The notes: generated by a model not told the origin, from the letters alone. 64,000 nt of DNA from Lates calcarifer (GCF_001640805.2 NC_066844.1:11680866-11744865), one strand, 5' to 3'; positions 23,801 through 38,800 are shown, counted from the stretch's first letter. Numbers and translations are program-made.

Positions 23801-26800
23801 TAATTTGCTAATCTTCCTATCACTAAAATAGAGATGATCTTCTGTATTGCCCCACTATCAAAAAATGATGATGTAGTAGTAGTGATCTGCTACTTTTTCT
23901 GTTGCCATTATCAAATAATACACACTCTACAGGTGTTTTTGCAGATTACACATGCAGCCCCCAGCACCAGCCAGCCTTGCAAATGGTCTTATTTAGAGAC
24001 TTTGTAGGCAGTTTCACAAAAAAGCAGCTTTAACTTAGTTCAAAAGGGAAGTTAAAGATTATAATGAGATACTAACATTATTCACAACAAGATTATAATA
24101 TCAAAGAAATCTTTGTCTTTACTCCTCGTAAACAGAAATGATTGCTTTCGTTGGCACGCAAGTCTGACTTGAGTCTGATCATAAACCAAACCAGAGGAAT
24201 GATGAATGTTAAATTGTTCGTTTGATGGGGATCACAGCAAAGCTTTTGACAAATGGGGCTGGAGTTAGTTCTTAAATGATAGTGGAGAGTTCTGCAGCGC
24301 TTGAGAGTGCCATATTTTTCAGAGGAAAAAAGCGACAGTGTTGATCTTACACACCAGTGTAGAGGGTGCATGAAAATGGGCACATGAAATGACAAAGAGG
24401 CCCTCACCATGTAAAGTAGCAGATAGAAGAGCTAAGGAGGAGTTGGTGATTTGTGTCAGTTGTGGGTCCGGTTGTTCCGTAATAAACAGTAAGCTGATTA
24501 GAAATCACCAATCTATATAGAGGCAAAAATTCCAAAACTAATCCTATTTGGAATTAAGTGAAAATACAGCTGAGGTGAATTTTATCCCTATAATTTTTTA
24601 TAGTATTAGTTTTTAATTTACTGTATGAAATAGGCATAATAATTTGAGTTTATCTCCCATAGGAACTTTACTGTGTTGTCTTACTTGCTATGATCAAAGC
24701 CTCTCTGAAATGTAATGTCTCAAATTATGTGGGTTGAGAATTTGATATGTGTTACTTTGAGTTTCCTCTCTCTAAAACTCTTGATGATGTCCTGGGATTC
24801 TTCTCTGTTAGTCTTATTTAGCAAAAAGGACAAATAAGGAATAAAAAACATAGGAAGCTTATGCAATGTACAGTAAGTATGACTGCAGACTTGAATGTGC
24901 ACAAACTGATCAATATTGTGAAAATAAGGCTGTGTGGTTCTTAAACAAATATACTTTATGATTACAAATGATATCAGACCTAGCATCATGCTGGATGTGT
25001 CCCAACAAAAAAGATGCATTCTTCCGGGACTAATGGTTGATGGAGTTGTGCAAATTAAATAAGAGGTCTATATTAAAAAATGCAGGATACTGTCTGTGAG
25101 TGAGTGCTTGTCTTCCCCAGACAAAGTGGAGTGTTGAGCCATGGCCAGAGTATGTGCATACATGCTAATGTGTGTTATTACTCATCTATCAGAGAGCCCT
25201 ATTGGCACTTACACACAGTCTCCCCAGCACATATCTCCTCCCCCAAGGTATCCTACATGCTGAGCTCCAGGAATATATGGCAGAGAAACCTCTTTTCCAC
25301 CTGCCTTTGAAAGGAGCATCTGCCACCGTGCAAGCCACACCATTTCTCTTGGCGAATAAAACACAACATGGAACCTTCTGTGGGATTTCTCTAAATATAG
25401 CTGACATACCTCAGCTATTAATGATCTATCTGATCACATATTGTCCTTAATAATGTAGTGGTTTGAAGGTTTTTGTAGCCATACTCCCAAGAATTTCCTT
25501 TATTGTTTAGTGTATTAGATAAGCTTTCATGGTTTCTTAAGAGGATGAGTGAATGGAGTAAGCAGCCCTAAATAGCAGCTTCTTCATGCATAGCCATGCA
25601 CATCAGGATTAGATTGATCAACATGTGAGACAAACTACTGCCTGTATCTCTTTTCTCAGGAAAAATGCTCTCTGGAGTAGATTTAATGTATAGTGTCTGT
25701 CCGGTCTTTATTCAAAACTGTGGTCTTTCAGTTTTATTTATTTATTATTTATTTATTGATTTCATGTTCAGCTTTTGTAATGCTGTCCTTTACTCCCTAA
25801 ACTTCCCCCTCTCTCAAATAAACCCTGCTCAAGCACAAATTTTCTCTCCTCCTGCTCAAAACTGTTTGTCTGTACTCATATTGTTGTTAGCACAAATGTC
25901 CCTCTCCTCAGGCTACTTCACCGCAAATGCAATTTCTGCTCTCACATGCATATTTTTCTGACATTACCTGATATAACCCTGAGTTCCATGTACACTCCTG
26001 AACAAAATCATCTTTTTTGTCTCTTGCTCCTGTTTCTTCTTTTTTGCATTTTGAAGCTCTACGTACAACCTGGTTATCATCCACCACTGTTAAATGCAAA
26101 TACTTGTAATTTTCCCCCCAGAGTGTATTATGTTGGATATGAAATTGCTCAAAATGCTTGCTTTACTTCTCACAGCATCACATATGGATATCAGTGTTGA
26201 TGGGGAAAGTACCAACAGCAAAAATAACTAGCTAAAACCTTAAGAAAGTCAAAAACAATGTATTTTTTCAAAATCTTAAAGCTTCTTGCTTTTAACTGTC
26301 TTAATGAGCTAGTTACTGGCTCCATGTGCTTAAAACCATGCACTTAGACTATTAAAATAGAGCCTGTAGCAGTGTTGGAAAGTTTTTTACTTTGAACAGG
26401 GCCAAGCAATCCATCAAAAGGCAGCGAGAAAATGAAAAAAACCCTGCACGTTAACTGTGGTTACAAGTACAAGTTCAACCCTGCACATGCTGAACAGAGA
26501 CATCCATTACAATGGCAAGAAATTGGATTTTGAAATTGAATTAACCTCAATCGTGAATATTTGTCTTAATATAGTCATATCTTCATCTAAGTTACAATGA
26601 TTAATAAACACAATCTGTTTTAACTAATAACACACAAACACACATTATGGACTAGAACAATACAGTGAGTATTGTTCTAGTCCATAATGAATACATCATT
26701 CAAACATTTACAGTGTAGATTGACAAAAGTGTGTGAACCCCTATGTTAGTGACAACAATCAACAAAAGCTAATTTAAGTCAGAAGTTAGCAAACCTAGAG

Positions 26801-29800
26801 TGCAAAAAACAAAACTGGAGGTATGGGTCACAGTTTGTTATTAGTATGTTTGTAGAAACATCTGCAGGTGTGAATCATGCCTCACAAAAAAGGTACGGTT
26901 GGTCTGGTCTCATTCAAAAGTGACAGCCCATTGTCTCAGATGAAAGTCTGCAAAACTAACCAGAGTAAAACGGTCACTTAATCCACCTCCTCTTGATGCC
27001 TTTAAGTAAGGTGACGATCAAACTGTTCTGCAAACTCTGGCATATAGGGAAGATGAATGTGTGGGACAATGGCATAGCTAGCAAGCAAAACCTACAACAG
27101 CTTGCAGTTGAAGAGGAGTGCTGATGCTAATGCAGTGCTGCTATTTTTAACTGTTACAATGTTAGGGGTGGGGTTATGCTGAGTGGTGGATCCAGTGCTT
27201 CATGAAGCCACCGTTTCTTAAAGTCGTGACAATGAAGCTGATGGAAAACTTAAACAGTCTAACTACACAATGCAGTAACAAATAGTTTACAGACTTTACA
27301 CATGTTTTCAGGAGCTATTTTCTGACATAAATGATGTATTTAGAGACAATCTCTGAATTTGCTTTACACAGACTTTAATGTTAACTATATGTTGAATATT
27401 GTTTCCTCTACAGGCGGGAAAATTGGCTGTTGACCGAGGATGGGCAATAAATGTAGGTAAGTCAGTTTCCAGCAGAGACAATGATCTAAAGAAATAAACG
27501 GTGTGCACTTAACTGGTATACAGTAATCTCCAATATGGGAAAGTGAGTTACTTCTTGTTGTCAGTGTCCACTCTTGTCTCCTACACATTACATTCATGTA
27601 TCTTTTTTCCCTCTTATCTGGGAAAACATAATTTCTGCCTGGATGATGGAAATGGATGGTGGCAATGGTTTCTCCATTCCAAAAGTATGTTGTTCTTGGA
27701 AGTCACTGGGAGGATGTTGTGGTAGATGGTTTAGTGTACACAACGCTGAATGTGACAGTTGCTAACATACTGTGGCGCTTTGTTTGCAAACCCTTTAGAA
27801 TTTTCTATATTTCTTCATAAATAGGGGTGGCTGTGGCTTAGGTGGTAGAGTGGTCGTCCACCAATCAGAGGGTCGGTGGTTCGATCCTCGGCTCCTTCAT
27901 TCCACATGCCGAAGTATCCTTGGGCAAGATACTGAACCCCAATTTTCCCCCGATGTGTCATCGGTGTATGAACGTGTTTGTATGTGTTAGAGAGCACTTA
28001 ACATGTCCAGAACAAGTGCTGTATGAATGTGTGTGAGAATGGGTGAATGTGACCTGTTGTGTAAAGTGCTTTGAGTGGTCGATATGACTAGAAAAGTGCT
28101 ATATAAGTACAGTCCATTTTGCATAAATATCACCTAAAACATCATCAGATTTTCACACAAGTCCTAAGAGTGGATAAAGAGAACACAAATACAAAAGTAG
28201 AACAAAAATACTATACTTGGTCATTTATTTTTTGAGGAAAATGATCCAATATTACATATCTGTGAGTGGCATAAGTATGTGAACCTTTCAGTATCTGGTG
28301 TGACTGCCTTGAGCAGCAGTAACTTCAACTAAACGTTTTCATTAACTGTTGATCAGTCCTGCACATCAGCTTGGAGAAATTGTTTTCATCCGTGCACAAA
28401 ACATTTTTCCAATAGCCTTGTGATTTTTCCATGGGATCTTTAGCATACTGCAGATGGGCAGTAATGATCTTTTTGGAGAAGAGTGGCTTTCTCCTTGCAA
28501 CCCTGCCATACACTCCAGTGTTGTTCAGTCTTCTCCTGATGGTGGACTCATGAACATTAACATTAGCCTATGTGAGAGAGGCATTTAGTTGCTAAGAAAT
28601 TACACCAAGTTCCTTTTTGACCTCATCAACTATTAAACACATTGCTCTTGTCATGATCCTTGTTGGTCAACCACTCCTGAGGAGAGTAACATTGGTCTTG
28701 AACTTCCTCCATTTGTACACAGTCTGACTGTGGAATGGTGGAGTCCAATCCACAGAGAGATGGCTTTGTAATCTTTTCTAGCCTGATGAGTGTCAGCAAC
28801 TCTTTTTCTCAAGTCCTCAGAAATGCCCTTTATTTGTGATATGATACACTTCCATAAACAAAAACACCTGACTCTATTTGCACCTTCAAATTAACTGCTA
28901 ATCCTAGAGGTTCACATACTTTTGCCACCTAGATATGTAATACTGGATTATTTTCCTAAATAAATAAATAATCAAGCATAATACTTTAGCCGTTTAAAAT
29001 TGATGTGTACACATATTGTAAACTAAAAATGTGGTTTCTCCATTTTTATATTAACTTAAGAGTGTATTCTGTGATTTCGGCTTCGTCAAGCATGGAAGGG
29101 TAACATGCAGGAAAAATGTAATGCTGCAAAGGTTTATGTGCATTGTCACAATTCTGTTTCATTGTTCTCTGGATCACCCAGTACTTTTCCACTCACTCCC
29201 CCCTCTGCTTCATTCTACCTGCCAGCCACGCCCATCTCATCAGCTAACTCAGTCCACCTGTGCCAGTGCACCTCCACTCACCAATCAAGCCAGTATTTAA
29301 GCCTCTCCAGTTCACTCACTCCTTGCCAGATTGTTCTTCGCCATTGTTGATGCAAGACTTTCCAGTGTTCTCTTCTGATCTCCTATTGCCGATCCTGCCT
29401 GTCTCCTACCTGCCTGCTCTGCCTACTCCCTGGAAAGCCAACCTGCCTTCCGTCCCTGACTCTGAGCCTGCCAGTCACCTTTGGATTTTGTTGTCTTTGT
29501 GGACGGAACTCTCCAGTTTTCGGCCTGTTAACTCCCATCTTTGGACTCTCCCTCTGCCTGACCCCCTTGATTTGTCTGCCTGTTCTGCTGGTTACGAGTT
29601 AATGAAACTACTGCCTCCACGACCACATCTCCTGCGTGTGCCCTGACGGTACTGTAGCCTGCCTCTGACCGGATTGACTGTGCCACCTTGTCTGTGTGCT
29701 ACAACTGGGTCCAACTCCTACCTGTTACAGTACAATCTGGCTAGTCATGGACCCAGTGCACCATTCTTCCCCGTCTTCTCGGCTGGAGAGAGTTGGAGAG

Positions 29801-32800
29801 AGGCATTAGCTGCATTAGCATCTCATATCTAGCAGCATTGCTAACTCCGCCGGCAGCCCCGGTTCTTTCTCCTGCTCCCCAGCCACCTGCTCCAGCTCCC
29901 GCTCCGGTAGGAATGGGACCCGAACCTTGGGTAGGGGTTCCGGAGCATTATGCCGGGGACCCAGAGGGTTGCAAACCTTTTCTCACAAACTGTTCCATCC
30001 TGTTTTCGCTGCAACCCCACACTTTTGTCTCTGAAGAAGCTTCCCGGTTGGATTGACAGATTTGAGCCAGCGGGAGACCATGCGCCATCCATTAGCCCAA
30101 CCACTGCAATCCGCGGATGCTGCTAGCGTAACGACAGGGCCACCACCAGGGGGACACAAGCCCATGCAGGTGGGACGAGCCAGCCTCACTCCTGAGGTGA
30201 GAGAACACCATCGCCAGGGAAACCTCTGCCTGTACTGTGGCCAGGCTGGTCACTTTGTCTCCAAGTGGCCAGGGGGGGTCTTAACGAGATAACAATCAAG
30301 AACCGCTATCCCCTTCCACTCATTTCAAGCACATTTGAGTTGCTCCAAGTTCCGACTATTTTCACCAAGGTGGATCTTTGCAACACCTACCATCTGGTCC
30401 AGATCCGGAAGGGGGATGAGTGGAAGACAGCCTTCAACACTCCCACAGGACATTATGAATATTTGGTGACGCCTTTCGCCCTCACCAACGCCCCAGCCGT
30501 GTTCCAGGCCCTGGTTAATGACATGCTCAGAGACATGCTCAACAAGTATGTTTTTGTCTACCTGGTCGATATCCTGATCTTCTCCCACACCAAAGATGAG
30601 CATGTTCACCATGTCCTGGCCATCCTCCAGCGACTCCTGGAGAACTCCTTCTATTCCTGGACCTCGGCCGGGTGCCCGCGGACCCTGCAAGGCAGTTTGT
30701 CGTAGAGTTTGTCGTAGCCTCCAATGAACTTTTCCCTCTCCTATTGGTCCGGTTCCTGCAACATCAAGCCTGGATGCCTTGTCCCGTCAGTTCATGGGGA
30801 AGGAAGACTTGGCTCCCAATCCCGACACCATACTGCCAGCTTGCCGTTTGTTCGCCTCCGTCACTTGGGAGATTGAGGAGAGGGTTATGGCTGCGCTGGA
30901 GGACCAGCCTAGCTCCAGTTTGTGTCCTCCGGATTTCCTGTTTGTCCCTTAGCCTCTTAGATCAGATGTCCTGCAATGGGCCCACAGCTCTAGACTTTCC
31001 TGCCACCTGGCTATTCAGCACACAAAGGAAGTCCTGCAGCAGAGGTTTTGGTTGGCAATTCTGGAGGAGAACGCCCAGGAGTTTGTTAATGCCTGCCCTG
31101 TCTGCAATCAGCGTAAACCCTTGCAACATGCCCCCGCCGGGCTCCTGCAACCACTACCCGTACCTCATCTTCCCTGGTCTCACATCTCCTGGACTTTGTT
31201 GCTGGTCTACCCCCATCCAATGGACGCACCACCATCCTGACAGTGGTTGACCGTTTCAGCAAGATGGCCCACTCATACCCTTGACCAAACTCCCTTTGGC
31301 TAAGGAAACCAGCAGAATCGGCCCTCCAGCACATCTTTCGACATCATGGTCTCCCCACTGATGTAGTCTCGGACCAGTCTCCACCCCCAGTCCAACAGTC
31401 TAACTGAAAGGATGAACCAGGAAATGGAGACTGCTCTACAGTGTGTGGTCTCAAAACATCCATCTTCCTGGTCCCAGCAGTTACTGTGGGTTACACTCTG
31501 CTCTGGAGAAAGAGACTTCCTGCCTGTCCATTCAGGCCTTCATCCACCACTCCCGTCAAACTTGGGTCCAGGCCAGTGCTGCTCTGTTAAACAGCGACGA
31601 ACCAGAGCTCCCACCTACCAAGTGGGTCAGAGGCTGTGGCTGTCCATCCGAGATCTCCCACTGCAAGTCGAGTCCAAGAAACTGACGATTCATTGGTTAG
31701 TATCAAGAAGGTCATCAGCCCGACAGCAGTTAGACTCCAGCTCCCTTGGCTCCCACATCCAACCTTCCACGTCTTCAGGGTTAAGCCGGTCCAGGGAGAG
31801 CCCCCTGGTGCCGGCAAATCCACCTCCACCACCACCACCCTAGTTTGTTGATGGAGGGCTAGTCTATTCTCTCCGCCACCTGCTGCGTTCCCGCCGTCGG
31901 GGTAGAGGCCTGCAGTATCTCGTCGACTGGGAGGGATACGATCCAGAGGAAAAGTCCTGGGTACCAGCTCGAACACATCATGGACAAGCAGCTGATCACA
32001 GAGTTCCACCGTCACCATCCTGACCAGCCCTCCAACACCTCCACGCCTGCCGGGGAAACCCTACAAAAGAATCCATCACCTCCTCCCTCGACAAGCTGGG
32101 ACAAGGAGGTGTCATCATCCAGTGAGGATGACTCTCTCTCTCTGATTCTGAGGAGGAAGGGGTACTGATGGATGTCTCTGATTAATACTAGAATTATCAA
32201 ATGGACCTGATATGCATATTGTCTGAACAGTATTAGGATATAGAAGCTTTTTCAAAAACTGTTTTTGGAAGCTAGGCAATACAATAGAATAGAGTAGAAT
32301 AGAATAGATTAGAACAACTTTGTCCTTTACAAGGCAACAGAAATTCCTCTTTGACACGGCTCGAGAGAGACAAACTGCAGTAACAAAAACAGCGTCATCA
32401 GCATTGGAATAAAAAAATCACAGTTCAAAATAATAGTAATACAAAAACATGCTGTCAACAATAATTCAAGAAGTCTTTGAAGTATAAAAAGTACAATGAT
32501 GATCAGATTTTACCCATTGTCTCACTGGCCTTTACTAATATTTTTCTCTTGACTAATAATCTACTCTACTGAATCGTTAAATGAACAGGTGCAAAGCAGA
32601 GCAGTGGGGACTGTAGTTCTTAACCTGAATGAATGGTTATCATCTCAATTTATAGAGTTTATCTCCCTCCCTGTACATTGCTGCTTTAGTAGCAATTAAA
32701 CAGTCACATTCTGGTGTCGATACACCCATTGTTGTACGACTGAGGAACAGCAGCCATTTTATAAGTGGCAATAAATTCAATAACTGCCTGTTTTAAATCA

Positions 32801-35800
32801 CCAATTGTTGTCAGTTATCAGATGTGCAATGACCTTCTTGGCTTGTATAATGGCCCAGACACTGAGGCAATGACTTTTCTGTTTCACAGGAGGTGGTTTC
32901 CACCACTGCTCCAGTGATAGGGGAGGGGGCTTTTGTGCCTATGCTGACATCACTCTGGCCATTAAGGTAAGACTAATGTTGATTACAATATATATATTTT
33001 TAAAAATACAGTCATGTGTCTTCTGAATACAAACAGGAATGACTGATTTAGGTTTCAGTTATACTTAAAGAGACCTAGGTACCATGTTCAAAGATGCTGT
33101 CACATTTATTCCTTTGAAAGTTGCTCACTGGTTGCATGTGCTGAAGAAGTTTTCAAGCTTCCTTATCTTTCTGAAGTTCAGGTGAAGCATGGACATTAGA
33201 GTTACAACTAAGCTATTTCCCAAACTACATGAATGGCACAAGAAAAAAGGAGTTCTTAAAAGGAGAGGTTGTGAGATGTGTGTGTGTTAGCAAATCCAGC
33301 AATGTTAGCATTATTGCCTTTGTAATCATAACTAAATTTTATTTGTAATATTCCTCTAATTTGGATCACCACTGATGACCAAAACTATTAAAAATGTTGC
33401 TTCATTATCATGAAGAAGGGCACTATTGTGCATTTTTTGTTTGTTTGTTTTGTTTTTTTGAGTGAATCCCACCATTCTGCTGCCAGGAATATTCAATAGA
33501 ACAACAAATGTGCATTAATTACCCACTTAAACTAGACCTCAACAAATACATTATTTACTCCACTTTGAATAATGTTTGTTAAAAACTAGTGTTCTGCTGT
33601 TTCAGGAAAATATTGAGCTTTTTTTGAAAATAAAATTCTATATTTGTGATGCATTTTTCTTAAAGTACATTACTAGAAACAAATCAATGGGAAAGTCAGA
33701 AAGTACTGAGGGGTGGACTCACATATTGTTGGTTTTGTTAGTTGCACTGGACTCAGAGACACATTATAACGGAGTCTTTTTGGTGCAACATTTTATAGCC
33801 CTTTGATTTGGGGAAAAATCCTTTTTAGACCAGAACCAAAAAAGAAATTAGTAAAATGCATACCATGCAGCTGTAGTTAGAGAAAGACATTCAACTACTA
33901 TAGTAGTTATAATTAGTTATAGTATGAACCTAACCACTTCATTATTCCAAAAGATTCTCACTGAGTTCACTCAGTGAGAATATAAACTGTAATTAAATAT
34001 TTCCTCATTCATCTTTCAGTTTCTGTTTGAGAGAGTTGAAGGCATCTCCAGGGCTACCATCATTGATCTGGATGCTCATCAGGTGAGCCAATACATTACC
34101 TCTCCCTGTGTCAGTTTGCATTGCTGCTTAAAAGCTGACATTGATGATAAGATAACCCCCCTTTTACCACCCAACCAATCAATGAGGCTCCCAGTGGGCC
34201 AAATTGGCTCTTACAATATTCAGTGGAATGTATCTAAAAATACTTTTACTAGCAAACAGCTGAGTGCATACAGGCTTTGGATAATATTAGACTCTAACTG
34301 GGATATCTGCAGTAACGTCAACTACTTGTATGTCTGGGCTTGTTGATGAGTTTGAACACATTATAATTGTTTTGTGGAAAAAATTTAACTTTTTCAAACA
34401 GTGCCATAAATGTGCTGCAGTGCCAGTTCCAATTTTGCTGTTATTAATTTTTGTGTGTAATGTGTAAATTTGTCACTTCTTAAAAATAAAATTAATAGAA
34501 TTGATTCAGCGAGGGGTGGTGCAGTGGTTAGCACTGTTGCCTCACAGCAAGAAGGTTCCAGGTTTGAGCCCCAGTTAGAGCCTGGGGTTTGCATGCCTGC
34601 ATGAGTGTGAATGGTTGTTTGTCTGTATATGTTGGCCCTGTAATGGACTGGTGATCTGTCCTGGGTATACCCTGCCTCTTGCCCACTGTCAGCTGGGATA
34701 GGCTGACACCCCCCGACGACCCTTAATGGATAAGCAGTGAATGAATGAATGAATGAATGACTTCAGCTGTGTTCCCTATGAAACTCTTGACTTTCTCAAC
34801 TACAGGTAAGAGGTAAGGTTTTACTTAAAGTTATGCTGAGACTTTTAACTTTTGTTGTAGTTTGTGAAATAACTATAAATGTATAAATATATACTTGTTG
34901 CTGTTGTTGGCAAATTACGCTACTGCAAAGCAGAAATCTAAAACAATGTTCCTTATTTAGAAGACTGTTTTTGCTGAGTGGCAAACCAATGTAGGATTGA
35001 AGGATAGGTGAGGGGCTGCAGTAGGAGAGGGCCTGTGGCACTGCAGTACAAAGCCTCTTTCCTTGATAGCACTGTATGCTTATTATACTGATTTTGTAAG
35101 CTGTCAGATGATCACCAGGCTTTAGTTTAAATTCGAAGGGCATACCATGCAGAAGAGGTGCAGACAGGTTCTGGGTTCATTCAAAAGTGTTTTCTTGGTA
35201 TTTTAGTGTAAAATGTGCCTTAGACTTGGCATGAATAGACATCTCATAACCACATCTGGTTCTGGTGCAACATCAATCTGCTGCCACATTATCAACCAGA
35301 GCTAAATACATGTAGAAAATGTGCAGCACTGACAGAATAATTCTTAAATTCTATACTGTATGGTCATTAAATCCCTATAGCCATCTGAAGGCAGCATGAC
35401 ACACAATCTGCACCCTCAGATTTTTTATTTTCTTCCATTTCTGCAAAGACAGGGGGCAGATGGGGGAGGACACACATCAAAGGGCTTAGGCCAGACCTGA
35501 GCCCAGTCCACTGCAGTAAAGATTCAGCCTTGATATGTGGTATGTGCTCTACCAGGTGAGCTACCATGGTGCTCCTGTAGCCTCTGTTGAGGCAGAGTGC
35601 AGTGCCACTGTTCACTGTGTTCGCCTTTCTTAAATCATCAGGCTGCCACAAAGTAACCCCATACAATACCACATCCATTAAAGTGAGAGCTATTGCATTA
35701 CAGCATCTTGTATGTCATTGCCTCCTTTCCAACTTCTTAGCACATTTAGCAATATCATGTTTTATTCTTCAAAGGCATTACAGTGCAAATTCTAGAGTGT

Positions 35801-38800
35801 CACAGTTTACAGTATGATGTGACTATTTATGATGTGCTTAGAAATAAAAGTGAAATTGCGATGCATTGATGTGTTCAGATAAAAGACCTCATCAACATTT
35901 TTTATTATTTATTTACATCATCATTGTACAAGGTAAATAAAAACCCACATCATCTGCTTTAAGCTGCAGATTTGAGCTGTGCTGTGTTCAGGTCATGCCA
36001 GTCTACACCATTTAGACAACACGATTTCCTGAAGAAGCCTTTTTCCATTTGTTTCTCTGTTGTCGTCATGCGTCACTGCGATTGACAAGGCTGTTTCAGA
36101 GCAATGAGACCTGTGGTGTGACTTGCTACAGGTGAATTTCTTAATCACCACACCCCTCAATTTACATTCCAGACCAGCCAGCCCTTTCGCTCTTTGTGCT
36201 GCTACACCCACTGTACATCTATCCAAAAATAGCAGGTGAGATGCCCTATATAGAATCATCTTTTACTTAGTATTGTTTGTTATACAGTATTTGCTCCTTC
36301 TCTGCTGCATATGTTGCGAATCAGGTCACCATTAGTGGACTGAACTCACCCCAGCTGTAAATTACAATGACTCAACACTTTTTGGAAGTCTGATTATCAT
36401 ATTTTGGTCTTACTCTGTGTTTTCAATATAATGACTCGTATCAAACACCAATTACTCTTGCGAACTTGGTTAACATTGATGATGTCTCAAGGTTGCCAAG
36501 GTCCTTGGCTGTATTCCAGAAATAGATCTTTATTCATTTTAAGCTATGGCTCATTGGTCATGATGTGCCTTCACGTATTGACAAGCAGAGGATCAATATA
36601 GATGCAGAATAAATAATTCATGAAGAACAATACACCAAATCTGCATGAAGGCAGGGATATTGGCCTAAAGTGGTCTTCTCAGCAGATAATTGGGCAGATA
36701 GGAAATATTGGGAATATGCAGTAAAATCCTAATTACAACCCTGAAACATGACACTTACAGTACTCTTGTTCTCGCATAAACTCAGGTTATGGCCTAGACA
36801 GCTGTGTTGCTCATCCACCAAGTCAACAGTAATGATCAATTTTAGGTTGAGTTTATAACAAGCTTGACTAGAGCCCTGCCGCATATTCCTATCTTTCTCT
36901 TATGAGCTGTGTATACAGTGTGAATGTGTGTGTGATAAAGTACCCTTATGATCTTTTTCATAGATTAAATACATTTTTATAGATCATCCACTGATGTATG
37001 CAACACTTGGATAGTAGTTACTGTGATAGTTTACCTTTCCATTGACACTGGATGAACAATACAAACACCACTGTACTTTAACTGTTTGTGTAATGACCCA
37101 CTTCTGTGGATCATTCTCAGGTGGTGATGATGTTTTGCCTTGCATTATATAAAAAAGTGTCTCTAATATTTTGTACGTTATTTACATATCAATAAAGAGG
37201 GTGTTCCATCTCCTCAGTAGAGTTCTAGAGACTGGGCAGCAGCTGTAGAGCTGGTCATCCACTAACCACAAGGTCAGTGGTTTGATAACTCGCTCCTCCA
37301 GTCTGCCACTGTGAATGTATATGATAGAGATAAAGAAGACAGAGAAGCATATATGTGTGTGAATGGGTGAATGTAATTGCCAGGACTAGAGAAGCACATA
37401 AATGCATATAAATGCACTCCATTCACAATTTGTAGAATCATTGCCAAGCAAATTAAAGCTGTTCTGAGTGAGTTGAGTTCAAAAGACCTGGAGAATCTCA
37501 ACTAAGGAGTACTGAAGATTTTTTGGAGGCTTGTAGTGACCAAATTCTTATTTTTACTTTAGTTTGTTACCCACCTGTATATGAAATTATATAACATATT
37601 AGAAACACTGCACTAAATATTGGACTCCAGTCCAACAAAACTACAAATTGCAGTCTCAAAAAAGTTCATGGAATTGGTCTGATTGATAGAAGTTATTAAC
37701 TATTTTACTACTTGCCACTGTTTTACTCATTATTGGTTTGTCTATTGGTTTCTGTGTAAAACATCTGTCTTCCTGTTGTGCCTCAACATTAATTATTATG
37801 CCTGTATCAAGAATTAGAATTTTCAAAGTTGACTGGTGCACCAGGGTCTGTACTTTGTCATGTGCCAGTGGTCCCTAATTTTACTACTTTTGTAAGTAGT
37901 TAATGTTACTACATTTTTTTTTTACCCAATATGCCATATCAACCAGCTGCTCTATGTTGCTTTGCACCAAGCTGTCCTACTCTTAGATTTTGAGACAAGG
38001 TTCAATTTGTAAAACTTCATAACCTGCCATGCTGCATTATTCCATGTAGAGTGAATTGTGGTTCAACTGACAAAATGATTTATGATTTTAGGGCTTCTTG
38101 ACTTATGATTCCAGCGTTTTGGGCGCAGCTCTAGTAAATATGCAGTACTGTAGTAGTCAAGTATATTGATTATCTGTATCTATCTATCTAATATTCACGA
38201 TATGTCAGTCTAGAAAGGTGTTACTACCACTGAGTTAAAATTGATACTGGTGATAAATAATCGTATATATTGTGTATATCTACGACTTTGAAGAAACCGT
38301 AGCTATTAATCATCACTTGCTTCTCACCAGTATTCCTCTTAGATAAAAAAGAAAATGTACTTTTTTGTATGTTTTACTCATCCTGCGCTTTTGATTATGT
38401 TTTGTGTAGTTGTGATTATGCTTGTTTAAGTAATGATAGATGGTTCTGTGATTTAGTACAGATGTTGTGAAATTGGTACTGGAGAATTTCTGGTTTAAAC
38501 AGAGGGAGAGGCTTTTTTGAAGGCTCCAGTTAAGGCTTCCAGCTGACAGTAACAAATGGCAATGAATCAGCATCTTTTATTGTATAGTACAGTATGTGTG
38601 GAATGGATAAGACTAATAAGACTACAGGCAGCAGGAGCTCAAGCTGATTTATAGTCTCAAGCTGTGTTTTAGAGGTGGAGCAGAGCATTCACTTATATGA
38701 TGATTTAGTCATTTTCTAAGATAAGTCTATATGAGCCTAAAGTGTATTTTTTTTTCTATTTTGATGCACTGTTACTTTTCACTTAATAAAAAGGAAACAG

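Noticed and set aside
26643..26689. microRNA precursor
   Set aside because: A 21-bp stem with a 5-nt loop is much shorter than a Drosha substrate and no flanking stem extends it.
27833..27905. Functional tRNA gene
   Set aside because: The A and B boxes belong to a SINE head: the body and tail continue for 220 bp with target-site duplications, and a proper cloverleaf with discriminator end is lacking.
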